Source: Oscillospiraceae bacterium (lineage in GTDB: Bacteria > Bacillota > Clostridia > Oscillospirales > Acutalibacteraceae). From it: a stretch of 64,000 bases of DNA. Where the stretch lies: NCBI GenBank assembly GCA_031268095.1, contig JAIRXU010000025.1:19055-83054 (forward strand). Direction: 5' to 3'. Under the pieces are notes generated by a model. That model did no database searches. It saw only the letters and a program-made list of their open reading frames with translations, and had not been told where the DNA came from. Positions 14,801 through 22,247 of this stretch are shown here, in pieces. Every line of letters begins with the position of its first letter. The stretch's first letter is position 1. A program made the translations under genes and the position numbers.

Positions 14801-16438
14801 CAGGAAAAGCAGAAAAAACAGCTGGACGTGATTGTCAGCCATCTGGCAGCGGTCGCGGCGGAAGAACATGCCGCGGCAAGGCCGCTCTGGCTGGAACCTT
14901 TGGCGGAAATCCTTCCGCTGCCGGAACTGAAGCGGCGCTACCCCGCGCTCCGGCAACCCGACGCCACCCTGAACCCCATCATCGGCGAATGCGACGATCC
15001 GGAACGTCAGCGAAGGTTCGCGCTGCACCTGCCCCTGAGCGTCGGCGGCAACGCGCTTCTCTATGGCGCGGCCGGCGGCGGCAAAACCACTCTGCTGACC
15101 GCGCTGGTGTATGAACTGCTGTGCAGCCACAGCGCCGACGCCCTGCATCTCTATCTTTGCGACCTCGGTTCCGAAACCCTGCGGCAGTTCGCGCCCGCGC
15201 CCCAGGTGGGCGAAGTGCTCACCGCGGCCGACGGCGAAGCCATCGTCAACCTGCTGACCATGCTGCGGGAAGAAATCGGGCTGCGCAAACAGCGCTTTGC
15301 GGCGTTCGGCGGCGACTTCACCGCTTACTGCGCCAGCGGCCAGGAACCGCTGCCCAATATCGTGCTGATCATCAACAACTATGCCGCCTTCACGGAGCTC
15401 TTCGAGGGACAGGAAGATCAAATCGTGACGCTCGCCATGGAGGGCACAAAGTACGGCATTTACCTCGTCCTTGCCGCCGCGACCACGAACGCCGTGCGTT
15501 ACCGCGTCGCGCAAAACTTCAGTCAAATTTTTGTGCTTCAGCTGAATGATAACGCCGAATACGCCAACGTGCTGGGTAACACCGGCGGACTGTATCCCGC
15601 GCGGAACAAAGGCCGGGGACTGGTCAAACTGGAGCGGGTCTACGAATTTCAGTCGGCGCAGGTGACAGCGCAGGCCGGCCAGACGGGGACGGAAATCGCG
15701 GCCCTGTGCGCGGCCTTGAACGAAATGGGCGGTGCGCGCGCCAAGCGTGTGCCGATTTTGCCCGGGCGGGTGGACGCGGACTTCCTCGCGGGAAGCCCGA
15801 TTGACGAAACCCGCTTCCCTGTGGGCGTGAACCGGCAAACGCTTGCCCTCGAAACCATTGATCTGACGGCGGCCACTGTGACGCTGTTCACCGCGCAGGA
15901 CGAAGAACTGCTGGAACCGTTCGCGCGGGGCGCGGCGGAGGCGCTGGCAGAGCATACACCCATCCAAACGATCACGCTCCGTGATGAAACGCAGGTGCCG
16001 CCGCTGCTGGCCCTGCTGGTGGAGCGGCACAACGCCTGCAAGCAGCCGGACCGCGCGGCATTCCCCCGGCAGACGGTCATTGTATCCAACCTGACGGCAC
16101 TGCTGGGCGGCTTATCCGCGGACGGTCAGCGGCAGCTGCGGGACATCCTGCAAAACGTCAAGCCGGAATTCCGCGTGAATTTTCTGCTAGGCGACGAGAT
16201 TTCCCGCTGGCAGGGGCTGACACAGGAACCTTGGGCCAAGGCGCAGGGCGGCGAAATCACGCTTTGGCTCGGTGACGGCGCGGCAAACTACAGCTATCAG
16301 CTGAATATCACGAAAGTCGGCAACGAACTTTACGGCGAACTGGGCGATGGCTTTGGCTTGCTGCTGCGCAAGGGCAAATACCGCGTAGCGAAGCTGCTGC
16401 AATCCCGCTATGCGGAGGAGGACGACGGCGATGCGTGA
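11900..16438 (+). CDS. essC: Type VIIb secretion FtsK/SpoIIIE ATPase EssC (YukBA-like)
   Basis: EssC is the membrane ATPase that drives export of WXG100 proteins and effectors. The 1512-residue protein has an N-terminal FHA region (about 95-190) with SVGRG at 118-122 and the loop SSRHASLLYY. Two membrane segments lie at about 265-310, and FtsK-type ATPase domains follow. The first has Walker A GMTGSGKSE (713-721) and Walker B-like FLLIDYKGGG; the second has GAAGGGKTT (1056-1064). A C-terminal third domain (about 1300-1500) lacks a Walker A, as is common for D3 of EssC. Start: ATG 11900 or ATG 11909 (Shine-Dalgarno weak for both; AGGA at 11893). It overlaps the EsaB-like gene by 8 bases. EssA, EssB and EsaA homologues were not seen nearby. 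Confidence 0.95.
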   Translation: MLGMELTLIKQDRIYTTLLPEKVKGQFWVSDLSGGRLRRLLGVEGRGETWLLRSTPAAYPLDGDRQGLRAADLQADAFFRIYLPKEREYALLLAAEADREDLTYRKYVVQAAQGLELSVGRGADSAIRFDNPRVSSRHASLLYYNGNWSLKDHQSENGTFVNQKAAASSPLHLGDCVYIMGLRILIGGNFIAVNNPGGKVRLNEALLAPYQPLPARKPAADEGDALAEEPDYFYRSPRFPKDVARAQFQIDPPPSPENREEMPLALTLGPSITMGMASVAMGYFSISSAIAQGRIEAAVPAVAMSGSMLLGTVLWPILSKRYEKKKRARLEALRQEAYLAYLKETEQAIAAECAAQEKILREQSVPVGECIERIRRRSSKLWDRTAEDDDFLRLRVGIGSGELQAEIRFPEKRFEMEKDTLRQALYALRDVPKILRDIPVRIPLADCAVTSVIGRRTRCLEFAMGLIIQLTALHGYDEVKTVFLYDEEEAQAFAFAKWLPHSWTDDRSFRFLAANLEELKVLSGVLEKEVEARRAAAERNRTGKPLPHYVVFAFSRELALRAEFLKQIYAAGGNVGCSVVCFFDELKNVPKECSAVLELRGKDSQLYNRRDRTGEALRFVNDIAVQADMRELALQLANTPLDLTGSAYQLPNLLSFLDLFEAGRVEHLNPLTRWRDNDPTKSLQALVGVNAMGDPFYLDLHEKYHGPHGLVAGMTGSGKSEFIMTYILSLALNYHPDEAAFLLIDYKGGGMAKSFAHLPHVAGIITNLDGAAIRRSLVSLDSELKRRQAIFNQAGERLGISNIDIYKYQKEYRAGSVTDPLPHLFIISDEFAELKTQQPEFMERLISAARIGRSLGVHLILATQKPAGVVDDQIWSNSRFRVCLKVQDRQDSMDMLKRSDAAELKQTGRFYLQVGYNELFELGQSAWAGAPYAPTDNAVREQPRAVRVLDRNGQVMQAVQLQRRAAPQEKQKKQLDVIVSHLAAVAAEEHAAARPLWLEPLAEILPLPELKRRYPALRQPDATLNPIIGECDDPERQRRFALHLPLSVGGNALLYGAAGGGKTTLLTALVYELLCSHSADALHLYLCDLGSETLRQFAPAPQVGEVLTAADGEAIVNLLTMLREEIGLRKQRFAAFGGDFTAYCASGQEPLPNIVLIINNYAAFTELFEGQEDQIVTLAMEGTKYGIYLVLAAATTNAVRYRVAQNFSQIFVLQLNDNAEYANVLGNTGGLYPARNKGRGLVKLERVYEFQSAQVTAQAGQTGTEIAALCAALNEMGGARAKRVPILPGRVDADFLAGSPIDETRFPVGVNRQTLALETIDLTAATVTLFTAQDEELLEPFARGAAEALAEHTPIQTITLRDETQVPPLLALLVERHNACKQPDRAAFPRQTVIVSNLTALLGGLSADGQRQLRDILQNVKPEFRVNFLLGDEISRWQGLTQEPWAKAQGGEITLWLGDGAANYSYQLNITKVGNELYGELGDGFGLLLRKGKYRVAKLLQSRYAEEDDGDA

Positions 16439-16679
16439 ACTGCTGGCGGAGTTGTTTATCCCGGCGCTTGGCGCGCGTTATGACGTGAGCATCCCCGCTG
16501 CGGGACAGATACACGAAATCACGGCGTTGCTTCTTCAGGCAGTGGAGCGGCTTTCCGCCGGACGGTTTCAGGCGGTGGATCCGGTCCTGTGCGACGGAGC
16601 CAGCGGCGCCATCCTGGACGGCGGCAAGACCGTCGAGGAACTCGGGCTGCAAAACGGCGCGCGGCTGATGCTGATCTAA
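16431..16679 (+). CDS. EsaB/YukD-like ubiquitin-fold protein of type VII secretion
   Basis: This 82-residue protein has the size, position and pattern of EsaB/YukD: an initial hydrophobic strand (ELLAELFIPALGARYDVSIP), a helix (IHEITALLLQAVERL), and a closing TVEELGLQNGARLMLI that resembles the last strand of ubiquitin-like folds. EsaB is a cytoplasmic component required for type VIIb secretion. The ATG at 16431 follows GGAGGAGG and lies inside the last codons of essC. Assignment rests mainly on context plus the fold-like pattern. Confidence 0.8.
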   Translation: MRELLAELFIPALGARYDVSIPAAGQIHEITALLLQAVERLSAGRFQAVDPVLCDGASGAILDGGKTVEELGLQNGARLMLI

Positions 16680-16724
16680 TGTTCAGGCATGCAATCATTA
16701 CGAGAATAGATGGGAGCCGAAACC

Positions 16725-17015
16725 ATGAAATTTGTGGCAGACATCGGGCAACTGCGGACTTCCGCGACGCGCATCCGCACTCTGGCGCAGCAGTGTCAAA
16801 GCTGCTATCAGTCGTTATATCAGGACGTCAACGCGATGGGCGCGGCCTGGAAGGGCAAGGACAATGCCGCCTATGTCAATCAGGTCAACGGATTCCGCGA
16901 CGATTTCCAGCAACTGTATCAGCTGCTGGCGGATTTTTCCGCCCTCGCGGGCGACGCGAGCGGGGAATACCAGCAGGCGCTGAACGACAGCGTCACCGCG
17001 GCACGGCAGATTTGA
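16725..17015 (+). CDS. WXG100 family secreted protein (EsxA-like), first copy
   Basis: WXG100 proteins are about 100-residue helical hairpins exported by type VII systems as dimers. This 96-residue protein has the hallmark W-x-G turn in AAWKGKDN (near residues 41-48) between two amphipathic helices, with no signal peptide. The ATG at 16725 has GGGAG about 9 bases upstream; ATG 16710 is in frame but has no Shine-Dalgarno. Its helix pattern (AYVNQVNGFRDDFQQLYQLL) closely parallels that of the third WXG protein at 20072. Confidence 0.9.
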   Translation: MKFVADIGQLRTSATRIRTLAQQCQSCYQSLYQDVNAMGAAWKGKDNAAYVNQVNGFRDDFQQLYQLLADFSALAGDASGEYQQALNDSVTAARQI

Positions 17016-17031
17016 CGGAAGGAGCAACGCC

Positions 17032-17640
17032 ATGGCGCTGCAAAATTATGTTCCGCAGAAAAACCTCCTCCTCGGGATGGGAAATTCCCTCGCCGATCTG
17101 AACAGCTACGCCGGCGCGCTGCGTCAGTTCACCCAGGAACTGAACGTCTGCTGGGCCGGCAATGCCGACAAAGCCGCGGTGTTCCAGGCCATTGACGCGC
17201 AGATGCGGGACGTTAACAGCCTGCGGCAAAACGTCAACTGGGTGCAGCAGGCGGCGAACTGGGCGCTGGAGAAAATCAACGAACTGGGCTCCTTGCTGGG
17301 GCTGACGCTGCCGTGGATCGGCGCCGTCGGAACCGTGTCTGTGCCCGGCGCGGCGCTTCATCAGCGCATGCAGCTGGACACTGCTCAGCTGCGGCAAGCC
17401 GCCGACAAACTGAACGCCCACCGCGGACAACTGGGCGGCTGTCAAGACACCGTTTGCCAGGTCCGGCGCAGTTTGGACGCGGTCCTGCAGGGTGTGTTCG
17501 GTATTGGAGGCAAGTTACAAAACAGCGCCAACGGCGCGGGCGCTGCGCTGACCCGGCACGACCGCCTGGTGGCCGCGGTGTGGCGCATTGCGGATATTTA
17601 TGACACGGCGGACGGGCGGGTGCGCAGGCGGGCGGAGGAG
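17032..17640 (+). repeat. N-terminal targeting module repeat, copy 1 (with 18741-19349)
   Basis: The DNA encoding the first 200 residues of this effector candidate is near-identical to 18741-19349, including long runs of silent sites, for example around the region encoding NSLADLN and the AQMRDVNSLRQNVNWV segment. It marks recent duplication or gene conversion. Confidence 0.8.
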
Positions 17641-18204
17641 ATTGTCGGGGGCGGGGGAACTGTCTCTGTTTCCCCGGCGTCCGCCGGGACGGCGCTTGCC
17701 TCTGCGGCTTCCGCGGTCCCGCGGCCCCGTTCGTTCATAGACTGGCTTGGCGACGGCGCAACGAATTTCCTGCGTTTTCTCGACCAAAGCGGGCAGGGCG
17801 GCAATTTGCTGACCTTGGGCAAATATGGAATTGTCGGACTGCTGGATAAAAAGATCCCCTGGCTGGGCAAGGCAATCGATGCGGGCGAGCTGGTGAGTAA
17901 AATCTTCACAAAGGACGGCGGCCCGGACGCATGGGACTACGGCAGCTTCGCTTGGGGCGTTACAAACGGCGAGATCAAAAGCAAAAGCGCCGCCAGCGGG
18001 AATTTGCTGGGGTACCTTGGCGGCGTCATCTCCGACGAGTTCCGGGTGGGGATCAATTCCTATCTGGAAAACAAAGACACCACAGATTATTCTTTCAACG
18101 GCATTGTTTCCACCCTCGGCTACGGCGTAACGCACCCCGGAGAATTGGCGGAAGCGCTTTTGGACGGCTTCGTGGAAGCGATTGGCTGCTGGCTGCCTTG
18201 GTAA
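17032..18204 (+). CDS. Long WXG-type protein, probable type VII effector (unknown C-terminal domain)
   Basis: The 390-residue protein begins with a WXG-like helical module (CWAGNADK near residues 43-50). A second helical segment follows (about 110-200, RLVAAVWRIADIYDTADGRV), then an Ala/Ser/Pro linker and a distinct C-terminal domain from about 230 (SFIDWLGDGATNFLRF ... FVEAIGCWLPW). The N-terminal 200 residues are nearly identical to those of the gene at 18741, while the C-terminal domains are unrelated. This is the polymorphic layout of type VII toxins: a shared targeting module and variable payload. The C-terminus contains hydrophobic stretches (LLTLGKYGIVGLL) but no recognised enzyme motif. 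GGAAGGAG precedes the ATG. The small gene just after it could encode a matching immunity or chaperone protein. Confidence 0.75.
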   Translation: MALQNYVPQKNLLLGMGNSLADLNSYAGALRQFTQELNVCWAGNADKAAVFQAIDAQMRDVNSLRQNVNWVQQAANWALEKINELGSLLGLTLPWIGAVGTVSVPGAALHQRMQLDTAQLRQAADKLNAHRGQLGGCQDTVCQVRRSLDAVLQGVFGIGGKLQNSANGAGAALTRHDRLVAAVWRIADIYDTADGRVRRRAEEIVGGGGTVSVSPASAGTALASAASAVPRPRSFIDWLGDGATNFLRFLDQSGQGGNLLTLGKYGIVGLLDKKIPWLGKAIDAGELVSKIFTKDGGPDAWDYGSFAWGVTNGEIKSKSAASGNLLGYLGGVISDEFRVGINSYLENKDTTDYSFNGIVSTLGYGVTHPGELAEALLDGFVEAIGCWLPW

Positions 18205-18227
18205 GACGCAGGAAAGGAACCGTTAAG

Positions 18228-18728
18228 ATGAATTTTTCTCTTACAGCGGATGAAATCAGCTTCATTGACGCCGCGCTGGCTATGTGGCCGTTCGGCGCAC
18301 ACGGCGATTCGGAGGAGGAGGCGCGCAAAGAAAGCGCGCAGCGCGGGTTCCGGGTTCTGGCGGAGCGGCGGATGCTCGCGCCGGACGCAGGCGACACACC
18401 GGTCAAACCCCTAGGAGATCTTGCGGCGCTGGTCGATACGCTGAAGGATCTCGCGCAGATTGCGGAATTTTTCGCGTATTCGGAACGGGCGCAGGCCCCT
18501 GTGCGCGTCGCCGCCCTGCTGCTTCCCCGAAGCGAGTTTAACCCCGCCGTTTCCGTTACGCCCAACCTGTTGCGGCTGTTCGAGGTGGAAAGCCACAGCC
18601 GGGACGAAATCGCGCGGCTGGAAGCCGCCTTTCTCGAAAGCGTCAGGGCCGCGGGTTCGCAGGGGGGCTATATTGAGCGCTCCTATTATGCGGACGGTAA
18701 GCTGACGGACAAAAGCAGAACGAATTAA
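18228..18728 (+). CDS. Small soluble protein between two effector candidates; possible immunity or secretion chaperone
   Basis: The 166-residue acidic protein has no signal peptide or membrane segment. It starts MNFSLTADEISFIDAALAMW, and its centre (LGDLAALVDTLKDLAQIAEFF, with the LLLPRSEFNPAV strand region) looks like a mixed alpha/beta fold. I do not recognise the family. Its place, 23 bases after one long WXG protein and 12 bases before its paralogue, suits an immunity protein, or an EspG-like targeting chaperone of the kind found in mycobacterial ESX systems; neither is supported by a motif. The ATG at 18228 has GGAAAGGA about 11 bases upstream. Confidence 0.6.
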   Translation: MNFSLTADEISFIDAALAMWPFGAHGDSEEEARKESAQRGFRVLAERRMLAPDAGDTPVKPLGDLAALVDTLKDLAQIAEFFAYSERAQAPVRVAALLLPRSEFNPAVSVTPNLLRLFEVESHSRDEIARLEAAFLESVRAAGSQGGYIERSYYADGKLTDKSRTN

Positions 18729-18740
18729 GGAGGCCGCCTC

Positions 18741-19349
18741 ATGGCGCTGCAAAATTATGCCCCGCAAAAAAACCTCATTCTCGGGATGGGAAATTCCCTC
18801 GCCGATCTGAACGGCTATGCCGGCGCGCTGAACCAGTTTGCCCAGAATCTGGGCTCCTGCTGGGCCGGCAACGCTGACAAAGCCGTGCTGTTCCAGGCCA
18901 TTGACGCGCAAATGCGGGACGTCAACAGCCTGCGGCAAAACGTCAACTGGGTGCAGCAGGCGGCGAACTGGGCGCTGGAGAAAATCAACGAGCTGGGCTC
19001 CTTGCTGGGACTGGTTCTGCCGCGCATCCCGCTGGTCCCTTCCATCGCCGTGCCCGGCGCGGCGCTGCACCAGCGCATCCAGCTGGATACCGTCCGGCTG
19101 CGGCAGGCCGCCGATTGCTTGCAGGCGCAGCGCGGACGGCTGGGCGGCTGCGGCGACGCCGTCTGTCAGACGCAGCAAGGGCTGGACGCGGTTCTGCAAG
19201 GCGTATTCGGCATTGGCGGCAAACTCAAAAGCAGCGCTGCCTGTACCGGCGCCGTCCTCGCCCGGCACGACCGGCTGGTGGCCGCCGTGCGGCGCATCGC
19301 GGAGATCTATGACGCGGCGGACGGGCGGATCGGAAAAAGGGCGGAGGAA
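18741..19349 (+). repeat. N-terminal targeting module repeat, copy 2 (with 17032-17640)
   Basis: Second copy of the roughly 600-bp module described at 17032. The divergence rises abruptly after about residue 200, where the two proteins change to unrelated C-terminal domains. Confidence 0.8.
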
Positions 19350-20012
19350 CTGGCCGGACCACCGGAGCAGGTGATTCCGGACGCGCCCAATACGGGGGCA
19401 AATGCAGAGAAGAACCACTGGAACCCGATTGCGTCCGGCGTGTTTCCGGCAGTTGCTGCTGGTGTCAGCGATATTGCGCAGCGGGCGGCTAACGCGGCGG
19501 CGAAGACCGCAGAAAAGGCGTATTGGGAGGCCATGGTGGGACAAACGCCCGGTCAGATCCGCGACGCGGACGGGAACCCAACGCAGTGGTACGGTTCCGG
19601 AAATTTGTCCTATCAGGGTGGGTATGAGGGGCAGTGCACCTGGTACGCCTACGGGCGCTTCTATGAAAAAACAGGGATACAGCTGCCCACAGCGCGCCAC
19701 GCGAAATATTGGCTGGACGACAACCGAAACAACCCGAACGTTGCGATTGCCGCCAGCATCAACGACATAAAAGAACCCGCCATTGCCGTCATGACGGATG
19801 GTAAGTACGGTCACGTTGCCATTGTGGAGCATGTGGATCGGGATGCGGCGGGCAATATCGCCGCGGTTTATGTGACGGAAGCCAACAGCAGCATTTGGGA
19901 AACCGATATTCTCCATGAGTACACGCCGGGCGTTGACGGCAAACTGCGCAAAATGACGCCGGAGGTATTCCTTCAAAAATACCCGGCCAGCGGATACATT
20001 TCCGCAATATAG
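18741..20012 (+). CDS. Long WXG-type effector candidate with C-terminal CHAP peptidoglycan hydrolase domain
   Basis: The 423-residue protein shares its N-terminal 200 residues (CWAGNADK near 43-50, then a second helical segment) with the gene at 17032. Its C-terminal domain (about 280-423) is CHAP-like: the nucleophile Cys299 lies in GQCTWYAYGR and the His358 in YGHVAIVEHV, as in NlpC/P60-superfamily amidases and endopeptidases that cut peptidoglycan. There is no Sec signal peptide, so export through the type VII machine is likely; it could be an antibacterial toxin or a wall-remodelling enzyme for the producing cell. AAGGAGG precedes the ATG. No dedicated immunity gene directly follows it; the next genes are WXG100 proteins. 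Confidence 0.85.
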   Translation: MALQNYAPQKNLILGMGNSLADLNGYAGALNQFAQNLGSCWAGNADKAVLFQAIDAQMRDVNSLRQNVNWVQQAANWALEKINELGSLLGLVLPRIPLVPSIAVPGAALHQRIQLDTVRLRQAADCLQAQRGRLGGCGDAVCQTQQGLDAVLQGVFGIGGKLKSSAACTGAVLARHDRLVAAVRRIAEIYDAADGRIGKRAEELAGPPEQVIPDAPNTGANAEKNHWNPIASGVFPAVAAGVSDIAQRAANAAAKTAEKAYWEAMVGQTPGQIRDADGNPTQWYGSGNLSYQGGYEGQCTWYAYGRFYEKTGIQLPTARHAKYWLDDNRNNPNVAIAASINDIKEPAIAVMTDGKYGHVAIVEHVDRDAAGNIAAVYVTEANSSIWETDILHEYTPGVDGKLRKMTPEVFLQKYPASGYISAI

Positions 20013-20071
20013 CGCTCCCTCCCCTGCCCCGCGCAGGGTTCGGATAAATATGCAAACAAGGAGGACCAGAC

Positions 20072-20374
20072 ATGGGCACAAAAATCGTGGTGGACCCGGC
20101 GAAGCTGGAACAGTCCGCCCAAAAGGTAGAGCAGCAGGCGCAGGACTATACCCAGCTCTACCAGCAGCTCTACACCGAGGTGGACTCCATGGGCTCCGCC
20201 TGGCAGGGCAAAGACAACCAGGCGTATGTAACGCAGATCAAAGGTTTCGAGGATGACTTCCAGGGCATGGTCGCGCAGCTGAAGCAGTACGCTGAGTTCC
20301 TGCGCCAGAGCGCCAAAGCATACCGGAGCACCCAGGAGAACGTTGAATCCGGTGCGCACCAGCTGCGCAACTAA
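20072..20374 (+). CDS. WXG100 family secreted protein, second copy
   Basis: A 100-residue helical hairpin protein with the W-x-G turn in SAWQGKDN (about residues 43-50) and a C-terminal YRSTQENV that resembles the tail region used for recognition by EssC-type ATPases. There is no signal peptide. AAGGAGG lies about 8 bases before the ATG. Its likely partner is the protein encoded 18 bases downstream. Confidence 0.92.
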   Translation: MGTKIVVDPAKLEQSAQKVEQQAQDYTQLYQQLYTEVDSMGSAWQGKDNQAYVTQIKGFEDDFQGMVAQLKQYAEFLRQSAKAYRSTQENVESGAHQLRN

Positions 20375-20392
20375 GAAAAGGAGGATACCGCC

Positions 20393-20701
20393 ATGGCTAC
20401 GATCGAAGGCATCAGCATTGAGCTAAGTCAAGTCCGGCAAACCGCAGGCACCATCCGGCAGAAGAACAGCGCGCTGGACGCAAAACTCCAGGAAATCCAG
20501 CAGGAAATCAACGCCCTGCAAAGCTTCTGGCAGAGCGACGCGTCCGAAACCTACCGGCAAAAATTCGGACAGTTCGCGCAGAAGCGTTTCCCGGAATATA
20601 AGTCCGTGATTGAGTCCTATGCCCAGTTCCTGGAGCAGACCGTGGACGCCTATACCCAGACCGAACAGAGCATCAACACCAGCGCGAGCGCGTTTCAGTA
20701 A
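20393..20701 (+). CDS. WXG100-like protein with W-x-S turn, third copy
   Basis: A 102-residue protein with the size and helix-turn-helix pattern of WXG100 proteins, but the turn reads SFWQSDAS (about residues 42-49), so the glycine is replaced by serine. Such W-x-S variants do occur, often as the heterodimer partner of a canonical copy, here probably the protein just upstream. AAAGGAGG precedes the ATG. The strong hairpin right after it should end most transcripts that start at the essC promoter. Confidence 0.88.
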   Translation: MATIEGISIELSQVRQTAGTIRQKNSALDAKLQEIQQEINALQSFWQSDASETYRQKFGQFAQKRFPEYKSVIESYAQFLEQTVDAYTQTEQSINTSASAFQ

Positions 20702-20707
20702 TCCGGA

Positions 20708-20757
20708 CAGAGCAGGCAGGCGGCGGGATCCCTGCTGCCTGCTCTGTTTGTCTTGTC
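20708..20757 (+). terminator. Strong hairpin after the WXG100 genes
   Basis: AGAGCAGGCAG (20709-20719) pairs perfectly with CTGCCTGCTCT (20735-20745); the stem extends by one G-C pair. A T-rich tail (TTTGTCTTGTCTTT) follows. It lies between the secretion genes and the phosphatase gene, so it may act as a partial terminator that keeps WXG100 mRNA high relative to the downstream signalling genes. Confidence 0.8.
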
Positions 20758-20788
20758 TTTCCAGAATTTTTTAAAAGGAGCATCCGCC

Positions 20789-21523
20789 TTGACGTTTCAT
20801 ATGATCACCAATCCCGGTCAGCGGGATATCAACGAGGACAGCGCCGTCTGCCTGGAACAGGACGGCGGTTTTTGCTTTGTGGCGGCGGACGGTCTGGGCG
20901 GACACGGCGGGGGCGAAATCGCCTCCCAAACATTGACGGAAGTATTCCGGCGGGAATTCGCGGCAGCGGCCGACGATACGGAAGCCTTCCTGCATCAGGC
21001 GTTCCTGACGGCGCAGGACGCCATCCTCGCGGAACAAAAGGCGCGCAGCGCGCCCCATGAAATGAAAACAACCGCCGCCGCCCTGGTCCTGCTCAACGGC
21101 AAAGCGCGCTGGGGACATGTCGGCGATACACGGCTATATTTTTTCCAAAAGGGCAAGCTGAAGGCCCGAACCTTGGATCACAGCGTACCGCAGATGCTGG
21201 TACTTTCGGGCGACATCAAAGAAAAACAAATCCGCCGCCATCCGGACCGCAACCGGCTACTGCGGGTCATCGGCGTTGCGTGGGACAGTCCGCGCTATGA
21301 ACTGTCAGAAGAATATCCGCTGTCGGCGTGTCAGGCATTTTTGCTTTGCACCGACGGCTTTTGGGATTTTATCGACGAAAAGGCCATGACCCGGGCGCTC
21401 AAAGGCGTACTGAAACAGAGCGGCGCCGCGGAAGACTGGCTCGCCGCCATGACCCGCGAGGTCGAACAGAACGGCGCGGGCAGCGACATGGACAATTACA
21501 CCGCCGTCGCGGTGATCATGTAA
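20789..21523 (+). CDS. PP2C-family Ser/Thr protein phosphatase, first copy
   Basis: PPM/PP2C phosphatases remove phosphate from Ser and Thr using two metals bound by aspartates. The 244-residue protein has the family motifs in order: RDINEDS (metal Asp), ADGLGGHGGG, GHVGDTRLY, LCTDGFWDF and the final DMDNYTAV. There is no membrane segment, so it acts in the cytosol, presumably on the targets of the kinases encoded at 26-36 kb. Start: TTG 20789 follows AAAAGGAG by 8 bases; ATG 20801 is a possible alternative. Confidence 0.93.
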   Translation: MTFHMITNPGQRDINEDSAVCLEQDGGFCFVAADGLGGHGGGEIASQTLTEVFRREFAAAADDTEAFLHQAFLTAQDAILAEQKARSAPHEMKTTAAALVLLNGKARWGHVGDTRLYFFQKGKLKARTLDHSVPQMLVLSGDIKEKQIRRHPDRNRLLRVIGVAWDSPRYELSEEYPLSACQAFLLCTDGFWDFIDEKAMTRALKGVLKQSGAAEDWLAAMTREVEQNGAGSDMDNYTAVAVIM

Positions 21524-21533
21524 GGAGTGCGGT

Positions 21534-22229
21534 ATGACCTATGAGACCGCGTTTCGCTCCATCCTTGGCACCCGCGGCGAGCAGCAGGACTGCGGGTTTG
21601 TGCAGACGCATTCCGCGGGCGTATTCGCCGCCGTATTCGACGGCATGGGCGGCATGGAATCCGGCGCGGCGGCCAGCGCGGCGGCGGCCGAAACATTGCG
21701 GGCGCTTTACCGCATGAAGCCTCCCGCACAGCCCCTGCCCCTGTTTTTTTGGGAGGCCGTGGACATTTTAGATGAATGCGTGGTGCGGCTGGGCCGGGGG
21801 GAAGGGCAGGCGGGCACCACCGTTACGGCTGTCGCTGTGGAAGGCAATCAGCTCCATTGGCTCAGCGTCGGCGACAGCCGGCTCTACCTGCTGCGCGGCG
21901 GTGAAGTTGTCCGGGTCACGCGGGATCACAACGGCTATCTGCTGGGGCCGGAAGCTCCCGGCGGCAAGGGCGAGGCACTGATCAGTTACCTGGGGCTGGG
22001 CGGCGTGAAGGTCTTCGACAGCAACCAGACGCCGTTCCCTCTGCTGCCCGGGGACACGATGCTGCTCACCACCGACGGACTGACCAAAACGCTCGCCGAC
22101 CGGCAGATCTGGCAGGCGCTGCAAGCGGGCGGCGCGCAAGACGGTATGGATGCGCTGTTCCGTCAGATCGAGCTGACCCATCGGCCGTCGCAGGACAACA
22201 CCACTTGCGCGGTCATTCAATGCCGATAA
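21534..22229 (+). CDS. PP2C-family Ser/Thr protein phosphatase, second copy
   Basis: A 231-residue PP2C-type protein with FDGMGGMESG (metal Asp), SVGDSRLYLL, TTDGLTKTL and the closing SQDNTTCAV. The first motif, usually R-x-x-N-E-D, is altered to GEQQDCG, so one metal ligand may be provided differently, and activity or specificity may differ from the first copy. It begins 10 bases after it, so the two are co-expressed. Two non-identical phosphatases side by side suggest that they serve different kinases or act at different stages. Confidence 0.88.
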   Translation: MTYETAFRSILGTRGEQQDCGFVQTHSAGVFAAVFDGMGGMESGAAASAAAAETLRALYRMKPPAQPLPLFFWEAVDILDECVVRLGRGEGQAGTTVTAVAVEGNQLHWLSVGDSRLYLLRGGEVVRVTRDHNGYLLGPEAPGGKGEALISYLGLGGVKVFDSNQTPFPLLPGDTMLLTTDGLTKTLADRQIWQALQAGGAQDGMDALFRQIELTHRPSQDNTTCAVIQCR

Positions 22230-22247
22230 GAAAGAGAGGCCTCCTCC

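Noticed and set aside
14633..16030. 465-codon minus-strand open frame
   Set aside because: Shadow of the second ATPase domain of essC; no Shine-Dalgarno or known domain.
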